In this document: positions 1-10,447 of the stretch, one piece after another
Numbering within the stretch: position 1 is the stretch's first letter
Layout: the number at the start of each line of letters is the position of its first letter
Assembly (NCBI GenBank): GCA_014802175.1
Contig: JAAVCU010000017.1
Location: 43,594 to 102,802 of the forward strand
From: Bacteroides sp.
GTDB lineage: Bacteria > Bacteroidota > Bacteroidia > Bacteroidales > Muribaculaceae
Direction of reading: 5' to 3'
DNA length: 59,209 nt
Program-made: the position numbers and the translations under genes
Notes under the pieces: model-generated
What the model was told of the DNA's origin: nothing
Databases searched by the model: none
What the model saw: the letters and a program-made list of their open reading frames with translations, nothing else

Positions 1-127
1 AACAAACCAGGAGAGGGTCAGTCTAACATTAAGATTGATCCTTTTTTCGTATAGGGGCGGTGTGGAACAGATCCCTTTGTTTGTGATAAACAGACCAGTA
101 TTTACTTTTTTAACATTAGATTTCAAT

Positions 128-502
128 ATGAAGAAGGAGATTAAGAGTGCAAACGCTCCCGGGGCTATCGGACCTTATAGCCAGGCTGTGCAGGCGGGTA
201 ATTTGATTTTTGTGTCCGGTCAGTTGCCAATAAATGCAGAAACCGGGGAGATGCCTGCTGATATCAAGGCTCAGACACGTGAGTCGATCAAGAATATCAA
301 AGCTATTTTGGCAGAGGCCGGTGCGACTCTCGATAATGTAGTCAAGACTACTGTTTTCTTGGCAGATATGGAGTTTTTTGCTCCCATGAATGAGGTTTAT
401 GCCGAGGAGTTCAAGGCTGTGTTCCCGGCTCGCTGCGCGTTCGCAGTCAAGGAGCTTCCCAAGAAGGCTCTTGTGGAAATTGAAGTCATCGCAGCCGTGT
501 GA
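128..502 (+). CDS. ridA: RidA family reactive-intermediate deaminase
   Basis: This 124-residue protein belongs to the RidA/YjgF/UK114 family, which hydrolyses reactive enamines and imines such as 2-aminoacrylate released by PLP enzymes in the cytoplasm. The N-terminal segment (GAIGPYSQAV, residues 12-21) and the C-terminal substrate-binding segment FPARCAFAV with Arg102 are the family hallmarks. The frame is open from position 35, but the family normally begins near MKKEIKSANAPG, so the ATG at 128 is chosen. An ABC-F gene follows 42 bases downstream on the same strand, so the two may be co-transcribed. Length and motifs are ordinary and the call is firm. Confidence 0.92.
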   Translation: MKKEIKSANAPGAIGPYSQAVQAGNLIFVSGQLPINAETGEMPADIKAQTRESIKNIKAILAEAGATLDNVVKTTVFLADMEFFAPMNEVYAEEFKAVFPARCAFAVKELPKKALVEIEVIAAV

Positions 503-544
503 GGTATAATTGCAGCGGTGTGATGTAAATTTAATTAGACTCTG

Positions 545-2356
545 ATGATTTATTTGCAGATTGAGCAATTGATGAAATCGTTTGGCGATCGTGTCCTGTT
601 TGAGGATGTTTCGTTAGGCGTGTTTCAAGGTGATAAGATCGGCATCGTGGCGAGAAACGGTGCCGGTAAAACTACGTTTCTAAATATCCTCGCCGGAAAA
701 GAGGATTATGATTCAGGTAAGATTACGTTCCGCAACGGGATACGTGTAGGTTATCTGGAGCAACTTCCACCTTTTGATCCGGAGATGACGGCTTTGGATT
801 ATGCATCGCTTGATGTGAAGGATAATGAAGAGGGAAATGGAGTGGATCTCGCACGCCAGTTGCTTACGCAATTTAAGATCACGGAGTATGACAAGCCGAT
901 GGGGAAAATGTCGGGCGGGCAGACAAAGCGCGTAGCGCTTGCGCGTGTGCTTTTATCAAAGCCTGAGATGCTTATACTTGATGAGCCTACCAACCACCTT
1001 GATATCGATATGATCGAATGGTTGGAGGCTTATCTTGCCAAGCAGAAGGTGACGTTGCTGATGGTGACCCATGACCGCTATTTTCTTGATAAGGTATGCA
1101 ATAAGATTATAGAGATTGACCGTGGGCGCGTCTATTCATACGATGGTAATTACGACTATTATCTCCGTAAGCGCGATGAGCGTCATGAGAATCTTTCAGC
1201 AGAACTGGCGAAGGTCAAGAATCTGCTGCGTACGGAATTGGAGTGGATGCGTCGTCAGCCGCAGGCCAGGGGTTCCAAGGCAAAATACCGCATTGATAAT
1301 TTCCACGAGCTTGAAAAAAAGAGTCGTGTCAATCTGAATGAACGGAATGTGTCGCTTGGCACCGCCTCTTCCTATATCGGTTCCAAGATTTTTGAGGCCA
1401 AGGATGTCAAGAAGGCGTTTGGCGATAAACATATCCTGAACGGATGGAGCTATAATTTCGCACGTTATGAGAAGGTGGGGATAGTAGGAGATAACGGTGC
1501 CGGCAAGTCAACGTTCATAAAACTGCTGTTGGGTCTGGTTGAACCTGATTCGGGTGGTTTCGATATCGGCGAGACCGTGCGCTGGGGTTATTACAGTCAG
1601 GAGGGAATGACCGACTTCGATGAGAAGAAGAAAGTGATAGATGCAGTACGTGAGATTGCAGAAGAGGTGCGCATCGACGACAAGACACGGCTCTCGGCTT
1701 CGCAGTTTCTTTCGCAGTTTCTTTTCACTCCCGAGACACAGCAGAAGTATATATATAAGTTGAGTGGTGGTGAGCGTCGCAGACTCTATCTCGCCACTGT
1801 TCTGATGCGCAATCCCAACTTCCTGATACTTGATGAGCCAACGAATGATCTTGACATAATGACATTGGCTGTGTTGGAAGATTACCTTGTGAATTTCAAG
1901 GGGTGTGTGATTGTGGTGAGTCATGACCGCTTCTTCCTCGATCGCATAGTCGATCATCTGTTTGTGTTCAAAGGCGACGGCGAAGTGCAGGATTTCCCCG
2001 GAGATTATTCCACCTATAGGCATTGTGTTGCAGAAGAGGAGCGCGAGAAGCGTGAACGCATTGCTGCCGAGAAGGAGCTTGCTCGAAAGCAAGGCACAGG
2101 GCAAGGTGGTAAAGCCACATGGCGAGCCCCTGAGGAGAAACGTAAGATGTCGTTCAAGGAGAAACGCGAGATGGAAGCACTGGAGAAAGAGGTAGAGGAG
2201 CTTACCGCAGAGCGCGCTGTCCTTGAGGAATCACTCTCGTCCGGTTCACTGAGCAATGACGAGATCATTGCCGCAGGTGAAAGGATAGGAGAGGTGATAG
2301 CGCGTCTTGACGAAGCCGAGATGCGCCTGCTTGAACTTATGGAAATCGAAGGATAA
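545..2356 (+). CDS. ABC-F family ATPase, Uup-like
   Basis: A 603-residue soluble protein with two ABC ATPase domains and no membrane segment, which defines the ABC-F class acting at the ribosome. NBD1 has Walker A ARNGAGKT (36-43), signature MSGGQ (122-126) and Walker B MLILDEPTNHLD. NBD2 has Walker A GDNGAGKST, signature LSGGE and Walker [13 protein letters not shown]. Both catalytic Glu residues are present, so both ATP sites look active. After NBD2 a charged, Lys/Glu-rich tail of about 100 residues resembles the coiled-coil C-terminal domain of Uup. Family knowledge suggests a housekeeping role in translation or DNA transactions rather than antibiotic resistance. Its stop codon lies inside a short tandem duplication (2348-2400). 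Confidence 0.9.
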   Translation: MIYLQIEQLMKSFGDRVLFEDVSLGVFQGDKIGIVARNGAGKTTFLNILAGKEDYDSGKITFRNGIRVGYLEQLPPFDPEMTALDYASLDVKDNEEGNGVDLARQLLTQFKITEYDKPMGKMSGGQTKRVALARVLLSKPEMLILDEPTNHLDIDMIEWLEAYLAKQKVTLLMVTHDRYFLDKVCNKIIEIDRGRVYSYDGNYDYYLRKRDERHENLSAELAKVKNLLRTELEWMRRQPQARGSKAKYRIDNFHELEKKSRVNLNERNVSLGTASSYIGSKIFEAKDVKKAFGDKHILNGWSYNFARYEKVGIVGDNGAGKSTFIKLLLGLVEPDSGGFDIGETVRWGYYSQEGMTDFDEKKKVIDAVREIAEEVRIDDKTRLSASQFLSQFLFTPETQQKYIYKLSGGERRRLYLATVLMRNPNFLILDEPTNDLDIMTLAVLEDYLVNFKGCVIVVSHDRFFLDRIVDHLFVFKGDGEVQDFPGDYSTYRHCVAEEEREKRERIAAEKELARKQGTGQGGKATWRAPEEKRKMSFKEKREMEALEKEVEELTAERAVLEESLSSGSLSNDEIIAAGERIGEVIARLDEAEMRLLELMEIEG

Positions 2357-2400
2357 CGCGTATGGTGAATTAGTGGAAGGATAACGTGTGGCGAATTAGT
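2348..2400. repeat. Two-copy tandem duplication spanning the ABC-F stop codon
   Basis: Bases 2348-2374 and 2376-2400 are near-identical copies that both contain GAAGGATAACG and GAATTAGT, differing by a 2-base indel and substitutions. The first copy carries the stop codon of the ABC-F gene, so the second copy is a duplicated gene end. Confidence 0.7.
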
Positions 2401-2433
2401 AATTACTAATTGCTAATTACTAATTACTAATTA
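2399..2433. repeat. 7-bp-period repeat (CTAATTN), five units
   Basis: The core TAAT recurs with exact 7-base spacing (cores start at 2399, 2406, 2413, 2420 and 2427) in the convergent gap between the ABC-F gene and the lipoprotein gene. The last unit supplies the TAA stop of the lipoprotein gene on the minus strand. It is one of nine such arrays in the window. Confidence 0.85.
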
Positions 2434-3657
2434 TATTGCAGTGAGGGAGAGCCCGATCTCAGCTTTGGTTGTGGTTTCCATTATGAGCGGTAACGCCAGT
2501 AATAAGCCTTTTATCATCGGGAGATAAGGCTGTAGTGAGACGTTTTGTTCGACACGGGCTATAAGCATCTGCTGCACCTCCGGTTTGGATAGCAAAGGTA
2601 TAATGATCCCTTTGATTATCGGCATCATCACCTCTGTGGGGAGATATAACTCCATTGAGGATGAATTCATAGTATATTGCATCGGTATCCCCTGACTCAG
2701 GAGAGGAGCAGCGTTGGCCAGTATCACCTCAAGTTCTTCCGGAGTGAAAAGTTCGAGTAGAGACCCGATCCCATCTGAAGCATCGGCGCGTGTGGCTGAT
2801 TTGCCGAACGGATGCTCCGGAATATTGGGCTTGTTTGTATTGTTAATCAGTATTTGCGAAACTAGATCTGTAGGGTTGATATAAATCCTTACAGTCGATT
2901 CCCCCTGTGGCAGGTATTGCAACATGCAGAGAGGTGCCTGTGCGAACTGCGCCGCACCGTTTGCCGTCTGCAGATATGTAACCACAAGATTGCCGTCAGG
3001 ATTAAAGGCAAGAGCCTGCACGGCACTTGAAATCATTTGCGACGCCGACATGTAAGCGGTGTTGTTATAAGCCGGAATCAGAGGGAGTGTGGCAAGAAGT
3101 TTGATGGCATCTTCGATACTGCCATCGAAATATTCCAGTAATCCGGGTTGTGATGTCTCCCATACTATATGAAATGGGGAGGCGCCTGTCTGCAAGTTAA
3201 CCGGTGTCGGTTTCCATGCTCTACCTGCCATGTGAGCGTCTTTCAATCTTACGTTATAGAAATTAAAATCCACCTTGCTTTCCGTAAGACTGCCGAGATA
3301 AGAATAAGTTACAAAATCAGTCTCGCCGGATCCAGCCATTGAATATTTATCCTTGTTCGGCGCGAATGCGAGTTTTAATGACAAAGAGGGGGAGCCGGGG
3401 AGCACACCCGGACCGGGCACAGGAGGCAATGCTTTCAGAGCCTCGGAGAACGAACCGAAATCAACCTTTGAGTCAAATGTCAGAACATCGCCCGAAAGCG
3501 TTGCGGATTTACCCACCATCGGCGCTTCATCATAAATAAGGCTTAGCTCCGACAAACCTTCATAAGTTTTGTCAGAAAGAGTAGGGAGTGACTCGGTATT
3601 GTCCTCGCATCCTGCGAGCAGCAAAACCGCGAACGGCAGCAGATATAATTTCTTCAT
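2431..3657 (-). CDS. Secreted lipoprotein, DUF4925-like
   Basis: A 408-residue lipoprotein. The N-terminus is a signal sequence ending in a lipobox (LLLAGC, Cys17) followed by EDN, so it should be anchored in the outer or inner membrane. The remainder is a beta-rich extracytoplasmic domain with LSDKTYEGLSEL near the start and a hydrophobic, Pro/Leu-rich C-terminal third. This resembles the Bacteroidetes-only DUF4925 family (recognised by overall pattern, moderately sure). No enzyme motif is visible. The gene is monocistronic: it converges on the ABC-F gene, and a strong hairpin (3714-3738) separates it from the upstream ybiT-like gene. Confidence 0.75.
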   Translation of the reverse strand: MKKLYLLPFAVLLLAGCEDNTESLPTLSDKTYEGLSELSLIYDEAPMVGKSATLSGDVLTFDSKVDFGSFSEALKALPPVPGPGVLPGSPSLSLKLAFAPNKDKYSMAGSGETDFVTYSYLGSLTESKVDFNFYNVRLKDAHMAGRAWKPTPVNLQTGASPFHIVWETSQPGLLEYFDGSIEDAIKLLATLPLIPAYNNTAYMSASQMISSAVQALAFNPDGNLVVTYLQTANGAAQFAQAPLCMLQYLPQGESTVRIYINPTDLVSQILINNTNKPNIPEHPFGKSATRADASDGIGSLLELFTPEELEVILANAAPLLSQGIPMQYTMNSSSMELYLPTEVMMPIIKGIIIPLLSKPEVQQMLIARVEQNVSLQPYLPMIKGLLLALPLIMETTTKAEIGLSLTAI

Positions 3658-3713
3658 AGCGGATTCAACTTTTTATTAGCCCACAACGAGGGCTTCTTCA
3701 TAATATAACAAAA

Positions 3714-3738
3714 AAGAGGCTGAAATAGTCAGCCTCTT
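3714..3738 (-). terminator. Intrinsic terminator after the YbiT-like gene
   Basis: A perfect 10-bp stem AAGAGGCTGA / TCAGCCTCTT with a 5-nt loop. Read on the minus strand it is followed by a T run, so it ends the leftward GT5-DUF4270-CapA-YbiT operon. Confidence 0.85.
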
Positions 3739-3762
3739 GGTATCATTATGCACTAAAAAAGA

Positions 3763-5379
<1,617 letters not shown>

Positions 5380-5415
5380 TTAGTATAATATTTTGTGGGT
5401 GCTTACTGCGCTGTG

Positions 5416-6504
5416 TCAGTCGTTGTGTCTGCGCTCCACCCCTACATTATGACTGTTAAATATGCGTTGCGCACCGCGGTCGAACAGTTCCCAATGCGCC
5501 TTCTGACCGGCCGGTATCTTCTCCGGCATCCACGAGGGAATTACCTTGAAATTAGATCTGCCGCCGGCGGGTTTTGCCGAGAAGAAAGTGTCGTAATCCG
5601 CCGTCTTTAATCGCGCAACGCCATCGGCATCGCGCTCCACTACTGCGCGCACCAGAGCGCCGCCACGTGTGTCGGCGGTTTTCATATTTGAGATGAAATT
5701 GCCTAATGAATACACAATAAGCACATCTTTATTCTCTTTGTCGTTGTGCACAATCTTCATCGGCTGGATCACATGCGGGTGGCCGCCGATTATGAGATCC
5801 ACGCCTTGGTCGGTAAGAAATTGTGCGATATCCTCCTGATTCTTATTCTGGAGCAATACGTACTCCACCCCCCAGTGGATCGCCACAACCACAATCTCGG
5901 CTCCGGCTTCGCGGGTTTTGCGAATCTCCTCTGCCATTTTCGAGCGGTCGATAAGCGCGACTTCAATACCCTCCTTGGGCTCGATGCCGTTGGTGCCGTA
6001 GGTGTAATTAAGGAAACCGAACTTTATTCCGTTGATATTCTTGATGAACGGCACCAGCTTCTCGCGTTGTGCAGCGTCGTGGAATGTGCCGATATGGTCA
6101 ACGCCTAACGAATCGAGGGCAACGAGAGTGCGGCGAGCTGCCTTGTCGCGGCGATCGAGACAATGATTGTTGGCTGTCAGGAACATATCGAAGCCCGCAT
6201 CTTTCAGTGCCCGGGCGTAGGAATCGGGAGCTGAGAAACAGGGATAACCGCTATAAGAGGGTCCGCCTCCCAATGGCACCTCCAGATTGCAGACGGCGTA
6301 ATCCGCTGCCGTCACTTCAGGCGCTATCAGTGTGAAGCAGTCCGAATAGTCATACTTGTCTCCTCCCAGCTCTTTGGCGCGGTCGAGTTGAGCCTGATGC
6401 TGCATCGCATCGCCCACGAACAGCAGTTCGGCACGTTGAGCCTCTCCCGGAACCTCAGCTCCGGTTAAGAAGGAAAGAAGACTAAAAAGAATAATCGACA
6501 ACAT
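5416..6504 (-). CDS. CapA/PgsA-family secreted phosphoesterase-like protein
   Basis: A 362-residue protein with an N-terminal hydrophobic signal segment, then a metallophosphoesterase-fold domain of the CapA/PgsA (poly-gamma-glutamate capsule synthesis) family. Visible motifs are LFVGDAMQHQ near residues 28-37, CNLEVPLGG, LTANNHCLD, VVAIHWGVEY and IIGGHPHVIQP, which are the family's metal-ligand blocks in order. The family is calcineurin-like, but the real reaction is poorly defined outside Bacillus capsule systems. No capB or capC partners are nearby, so a poly-glutamate capsule is not implied. It lies 39 bases from both neighbours in the leftward operon. Confidence 0.85.
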   Translation of the reverse strand: MLSIILFSLLSFLTGAEVPGEAQRAELLFVGDAMQHQAQLDRAKELGGDKYDYSDCFTLIAPEVTAADYAVCNLEVPLGGGPSYSGYPCFSAPDSYARALKDAGFDMFLTANNHCLDRRDKAARRTLVALDSLGVDHIGTFHDAAQREKLVPFIKNINGIKFGFLNYTYGTNGIEPKEGIEVALIDRSKMAEEIRKTREAGAEIVVVAIHWGVEYVLLQNKNQEDIAQFLTDQGVDLIIGGHPHVIQPMKIVHNDKENKDVLIVYSLGNFISNMKTADTRGGALVRAVVERDADGVARLKTADYDTFFSAKPAGGRSNFKVIPSWMPEKIPAGQKAHWELFDRGAQRIFNSHNVGVERRHND

Positions 6505-6543
6505 TCGTTTGCCTAATTTTATCTCTTCGGTTCCAAATGATGC

Positions 6544-7962
6544 TTATTCAATCGTCTGACGTGAATAAGTGAACAGGATAATTGCGTTATCAGTATCAAG
6601 CTCGGTCATTGTCGGGCGTCCTATATAAGGAGAGCAGCCAGTAACGTATGTCGTGGTCGACGTGTAACCTTGCACAACTTCCGTGGTTACTATCACCGGA
6701 ATCAAAGAGAACTCAGTGTCTTCTGCACTGGCGCTGCCGTTCTTGATGATTTCAAGGATATAATCGCGCATACCGGTGAATGTATAGCTGCCGGTTTCCT
6801 CATCGTAGGGGGCGTAGAACGATGTCTTGCCATCTGGAACTTTATTCTCGCGGAAGAATGCCTCACGCTCCGATTTCTTAACCATCAGAAGGTGAGGGGC
6901 AACGGGCAGACCATAGTCATTTTTCACCTCTTTGGCTGGAATCTCGAACGAGAGCTTGGACACCACCGCCGAGGAATAGAGATCCCTGTCGTACTGGTCA
7001 ATCAGCTGCTGGGCAGGGAAATTGATGTCAACATAATATCCGCCCGGGGTTGTTATGATTGATTTACCACTGTCGGCAAGATTCTTCAGGTAATCGGAAA
7101 CTTTATACACCACGCGGTTAGCTGAAAGCACCTCCGGACGTGAAGACATGAGGCAGACGGAATCGCGGGCAGTCTGCCATACGTATTCATAATCTCCGGA
7201 GTCATCATCCTTTTTCTGATATACCTGCTTCTGATAGCGCCAATAGAGCCAGAATTCCATATTCGAGATTACGCCGATGCAACCGTTGCCGAAATTCTGC
7301 TCCACGTAAACGCCGGGAAAGTACTGGGCGAAAGTCTGCGGCCACTGGAAGATCTCGGGCTTCTCGCGATATTGAGTGAAAATATCCTGCGCCATCTTGC
7401 GCGGCATCATCACCGGAATGGAGATATCCGAACCCAGCTGGAACAGGGAATCGTTCATGGAAAGGGCTGAGAGCGTATAGCTCTTGATTCCTAACGGATT
7501 CTGCGGGTCGTAAAAACCTGTGGGATCAAACGAACTGTCGATATCTGACGGCAGTTGTTTTGTCAGTCCGAACACCTTCAGCTGCTGCGGAGCGAGAGAG
7601 TCGCCCGTGAGTGAGCCTCGGGGCACCTTGAGCACCATTCTCATTGAATCCACATCCTCAACCTTGATTGAGTCGGGAATATTCATCTTTGTGGCTGTCA
7701 GCATCTGGCTCACAAACGAGCAGTCGAGCGAACCGTATTCGGGCACATTGATTCTGCCGAGCAGTTTGGTCTGTGTGCGTGAATCGAAATCGGCTTCATA
7801 AACGCTTGAGGCCGTAAGTTTCATCTCAATCGTGTCGACGGTGATTTTCACTTCGTTGTTAACGAGCGAACCACCGATCGGACTTGTGTTGTCTTCGCAA
7901 GATGTCAGCGCACCGATGCCGAGGAGGGCAATGATTATGGCGTAAAGGGAATTAAGCTTCAT
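6544..7962 (-). CDS. DUF4270 family lipoprotein
   Basis: A 472-residue lipoprotein with a signal peptide and lipobox ALTSC (Cys22). The layout (CEDNTSPIGGSLVNNEVKITVDTIEMKL, split here as CEDNTSPIGG then SLVNNEVKITVDT) is typical of the Bacteroidetes DUF4270 family, an envelope protein of unknown function. The start codon overlaps the end of the upstream GT5 gene by 11 bases, which implies translational coupling. Linkage of DUF4270 to a GT5 domain gene divergent from panC is, to my knowledge, a recurring Bacteroidales arrangement. Confidence 0.85.
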   Translation of the reverse strand: MKLNSLYAIIIALLGIGALTSCEDNTSPIGGSLVNNEVKITVDTIEMKLTASSVYEADFDSRTQTKLLGRINVPEYGSLDCSFVSQMLTATKMNIPDSIKVEDVDSMRMVLKVPRGSLTGDSLAPQQLKVFGLTKQLPSDIDSSFDPTGFYDPQNPLGIKSYTLSALSMNDSLFQLGSDISIPVMMPRKMAQDIFTQYREKPEIFQWPQTFAQYFPGVYVEQNFGNGCIGVISNMEFWLYWRYQKQVYQKKDDDSGDYEYVWQTARDSVCLMSSRPEVLSANRVVYKVSDYLKNLADSGKSIITTPGGYYVDINFPAQQLIDQYDRDLYSSAVVSKLSFEIPAKEVKNDYGLPVAPHLLMVKKSEREAFFRENKVPDGKTSFYAPYDEETGSYTFTGMRDYILEIIKNGSASAEDTEFSLIPVIVTTEVVQGYTSTTTYVTGCSPYIGRPTMTELDTDNAIILFTYSRQTIE

Positions 7963-8773
7963 TATTCAGGAGGGATTCGTAAAGTTCTTGATATTTTTCG
8001 GTCTCCATCTCCTCCGGATTCAGGAACAGGATGGGAAGATTGAGCGATTTGGCGTATTCCACCAGTTCTTCGTCGGGAGTGCGGTTGTTGAAGATTACTG
8101 CGTCGGAATTTGCGATACCGATTTTGTGCAGGAGGTTGGTGTTGGCAGGCATATCGGCGAAAGCCGCGATGTCTTCATCCTTAAAACCATCCTCGCGGAG
8201 TTTGCTCACAAATTCGGGATCAATTACCTGCGGGGGAGTTTCATCAAGGAGATTGTAGATGATTTTGGTGTCTTTGAAAGAGACGCCGTCAGAGAAAACC
8301 TTCTTTACGTAAAGGGGCACAAGCGCACCGATCCAGCCGGAAACGTGCAGGATGTTCGGCTCCCAGCGGAGTTTGCGCGCCGTGTCGGCGGTGCCTCGCG
8401 AGAAGAAAATCACGCGCTCGTCGTTGTCGGGGCGGTTCGAGCCGACGTTGTCCACGTCAGAGTCAAGTTTCTGGAAATAATCGTCGTTGTCTATGAAGTA
8501 GACTTGTATGCGCGAAGGCTGCATAGAAGCAACCTTGATGATGAGAGGGTGGTCAGCATCGCGGATAGGGATGTTGATGCCGCTCAGGCGAATCACCTCG
8601 TGAAGCTGGTTACGACGTTCGTTGACGTTTCCGAAATTGGGAGTGAATGTCCTTGCCTCATATTTTTTGCCGTGGAAGGCGGTGGGCAACGCGCGCCCTA
8701 ACTGCGCTATCTCGGAAGAGGGCAGGTAAGGTGCTATTTCGGGAGAGACGTAAAGTATTCTTTGCTTTGCCAT
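7952..8773 (-). CDS. Starch/glycogen synthase catalytic (GT5 N-terminal) domain protein
   Basis: A 273-residue protein that matches only the N-terminal Rossmann domain of GT5 starch/glycogen synthases (ILYVSPEIAPYLPSSEIAQLGRALP near the N-terminus, split as ILYVSPEIAPYL and AQLGRALP). The C-terminal GT1-type nucleotide-binding half of a normal synthase of about 480 residues is absent. It may therefore be non-catalytic or act with a partner. The frame is open to 8824, but the ATG at 8773 (MAKQRILYV) fits the family, and a -7 box at 8832-8839 would place transcription start near 8825, which also excludes the upstream start. It is the first gene of the leftward operon. Confidence 0.8.
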   Translation of the reverse strand: MAKQRILYVSPEIAPYLPSSEIAQLGRALPTAFHGKKYEARTFTPNFGNVNERRNQLHEVIRLSGINIPIRDADHPLIIKVASMQPSRIQVYFIDNDDYFQKLDSDVDNVGSNRPDNDERVIFFSRGTADTARKLRWEPNILHVSGWIGALVPLYVKKVFSDGVSFKDTKIIYNLLDETPPQVIDPEFVSKLREDGFKDEDIAAFADMPANTNLLHKIGIANSDAVIFNNRTPDEELVEYAKSLNLPILFLNPEEMETEKYQELYESLLNNEA

Positions 8774-8831
8774 ATTTCTCGGTTTGCTGGTTGGAAAGGC
8801 TGAAAATCTAACAGCACACTCCAAGCGGTTG

Positions 8832-8839
8832 CAAAGTTA
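8832..8839 (-). promoter_or_regulatory. Putative -7 box (TAACTTTG) for the GT5 operon
   Basis: On the minus strand the sequence TAACTTTG fits the Bacteroidetes -7 consensus TAnnTTTG, about 60 bases before the chosen start codon. No convincing -33 element is seen. Confidence 0.5.
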
Positions 8840-8965
8840 ATAAAAAAAATCGAGATAAGCGGTAAAAGTGCGCATATTAGCAGGTTTATGCACCTTAAAA
8901 TATGTGAAAAAGCCCAATTTGGTTAAAAAACCGCGATCAATATTTAAATATTAACGAGTTTTGAT

Positions 8966-8973
8966 TAATTTTG
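8966..8973 (+). promoter_or_regulatory. Putative -7 box (TAATTTTG) for panC-panD
   Basis: TAATTTTG fits TAnnTTTG and lies about 90 bases upstream of the chosen panC start in the 291-base divergent gap with the GT5 gene. The rest of this gap is AT-rich without other recognisable features. Confidence 0.5.
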
Positions 8974-9064
8974 CAGGTTGAAAAAGTATCTGCAAACAGT
9001 AACCGGTGAGTTGCCGTGATCCGTGGAGGTTGCTCCTCGGGGCAGATATAGTCAGACAAACGTT

Positions 9065-9934
9065 ATGGTAATAATTAGAAAAGTTGCCGAGCTCCTCGAT
9101 TTTGTGGGGCTTCGTAAAGAGCAGGGTGAGAAGATCGGGCTTGTGCCCACGATGGGAGCCCTGCATGAAGGTCACCTGTCGCTCGTGGAGCGCGCGGTGA
9201 AGGAGAATCCCTGTGTGATTGCGAGTGTGTTCGTCAATCCCACTCAATTCAATAATGCAAACGACCTCGCAACCTATCCGCGCAAGGAGGAGGAAGACTT
9301 CAGACTTCTTGCCCAGGCAGGCGTGACAGCGGTGTTCGCTCCGTCGGTCGAGGAGATGTATCCCGGAGGCCCCGAGAATCAGACGCGTCACGAATTCGAT
9401 CTCGGCACAGCTGCCGAGGTGATGGAGGGTAAATTCCGTCCGGGACACTTCCAGGGTGTGGCGCAAGTGGTGAGTCTGCTCTTCAGACTTTGCCGTCCCG
9501 ACCGTGCATATTTCGGAGAGAAAGATTTCCAGCAGATTGCCGTGATCCGTAACATGATCCGCACAGAGGGTATAGATGTCGATATAATCGCCTGTCCCAT
9601 CAAGCGCGCCGACGACGGTCTGGCCCTCTCGAGCCGCAACGCATTGCTTACCGAAGCGCAGCGCGCCATAGCTCCGGAAATCTACAAAACCCTCAAATAT
9701 AGTGTGGAATATTCCAAAGAGCATGATGTCCGCGCCACTCATCACACAGTAGTGGAGCATCTTAACTCTCAGCCTGAGCTTGAAGTGGAATATTTCGAGA
9801 TTGTAGACGCGCGCACACTCCTGCCCGTTGAGGAATGGGACGAAAGCCCTTGGATCGTTGGGTGCATCACAGTGTATTGTGGCAAAGTTCGCTTAATTGA
9901 CAACATAACCTATCGAAAACCGGAATCATGCTGA
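9065..9934 (+). CDS. panC: Pantothenate synthetase (pantoate--beta-alanine ligase)
   Basis: A 289-residue enzyme that joins pantoate and beta-alanine using ATP, in the cytoplasmic pantothenate/CoA pathway. Class motifs are visible: [14 protein letters not shown] (HxGH nucleotide-binding motif near residues 30-40), [35 protein letters not shown] and the KMSKS-like [10 protein letters not shown]. The frame extends up to 9023, but the ATG at 9065 ([11 protein letters not shown]) matches the usual family start. The stop overlaps the panD start by 7 bases, so the two are co-translated. PanD makes the beta-alanine that PanC uses. panB is not in the window. Confidence 0.96.
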   Translation: MVIIRKVAELLDFVGLRKEQGEKIGLVPTMGALHEGHLSLVERAVKENPCVIASVFVNPTQFNNANDLATYPRKEEEDFRLLAQAGVTAVFAPSVEEMYPGGPENQTRHEFDLGTAAEVMEGKFRPGHFQGVAQVVSLLFRLCRPDRAYFGEKDFQQIAVIRNMIRTEGIDVDIIACPIKRADDGLALSSRNALLTEAQRAIAPEIYKTLKYSVEYSKEHDVRATHHTVVEHLNSQPELEVEYFEIVDARTLLPVEEWDESPWIVGCITVYCGKVRLIDNITYRKPESC

Positions 9935-10275
9935 TAGAAATGATGAAATCGAAGATTCACCGTGTCACCGTGACAGAGGCGAATCTCAACTATATCGGAA
10001 GCATCACGATCGACAGCCGCTTGCTTGAGGCTGCTGATATCCTTCCTGGTCAGCGGGTGTTTATCGTAAACAACAATAACGGCGAGCGTTTCGATACGTA
10101 TGTTATTGCCGGCGAGCCCGGAAGCGGTGTAATCTGCCTCAACGGGGCGGCTGCCCGCAAGGCGCAGCCCGGAGATGTGGTAATCATCATGACCTACGCG
10201 CAGATGACACCCGAGGAGGCACGTGAATGGAAGCCGAAAGTGATCTTCCCGGACACTGCCACAAATCAGATCTGA
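9928..10275 (+). CDS. panD: Aspartate 1-decarboxylase proenzyme
   Basis: A 115-residue pyruvoyl-dependent decarboxylase that makes beta-alanine for pantothenate synthesis. The self-cleavage site is visible as YIGSITID (Gly24-Ser25), where Ser25 becomes the pyruvoyl group. The conserved [13 protein letters not shown] and [13 protein letters not shown] blocks follow. The start at 9928 overlaps the panC stop; in-frame ATGs at 9940 and 9943 are alternatives, but the first keeps the usual length and coupling. Followed by a repeat-rich gap before ffh. Confidence 0.95.
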   Translation: MLIEMMKSKIHRVTVTEANLNYIGSITIDSRLLEAADILPGQRVFIVNNNNGERFDTYVIAGEPGSGVICLNGAAARKAQPGDVVIIMTYAQMTPEEAREWKPKVIFPDTATNQI

Positions 10276-10309
10276 TTGCCCGTAGCCGCTTCGGAGTCAT
10301 TGCACAAGT

Positions 10310-10444
10310 GCAATTTGCCCGGGACGGATAATCTAAACCCTGACGCAATTTGCCGGGGACGGAGAGTCTAAAACCTAAGCCCTAACGCAATTTGCCGGAG
10401 ACGGGCAGTCTAAAACCTAAACCCTAACGCCTAAAACCTAAGAT
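10310..10444. repeat. Three-copy composite repeat with CCTAAnn heptads upstream of ffh
   Basis: Three copies of a unit beginning GCAATTTGCC then GGRGACGG-like bases and a CTAAA tail start at 10310, 10345 and 10387. The unit spacings are 35 and 42 bases, both multiples of seven. The extra length in later copies is CCTAAnn heptads, ending with several heptads just before the ffh ATG. The leading block is GC-rich, unlike the other arrays. Confidence 0.75.
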
Positions 10445-10447
10445 AAG

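Noticed and set aside
1508-2104. 198-codon open frame antisense to the Uup-like ABC-F gene
   Set aside because: Lies wholly inside intact ABC motifs and has no recognisable family.
7988-8701. 237-codon plus-strand frame across the GT5 gene
   Set aside because: The minus-strand frame encodes the recognisable GT5 domain; the plus frame matches nothing.
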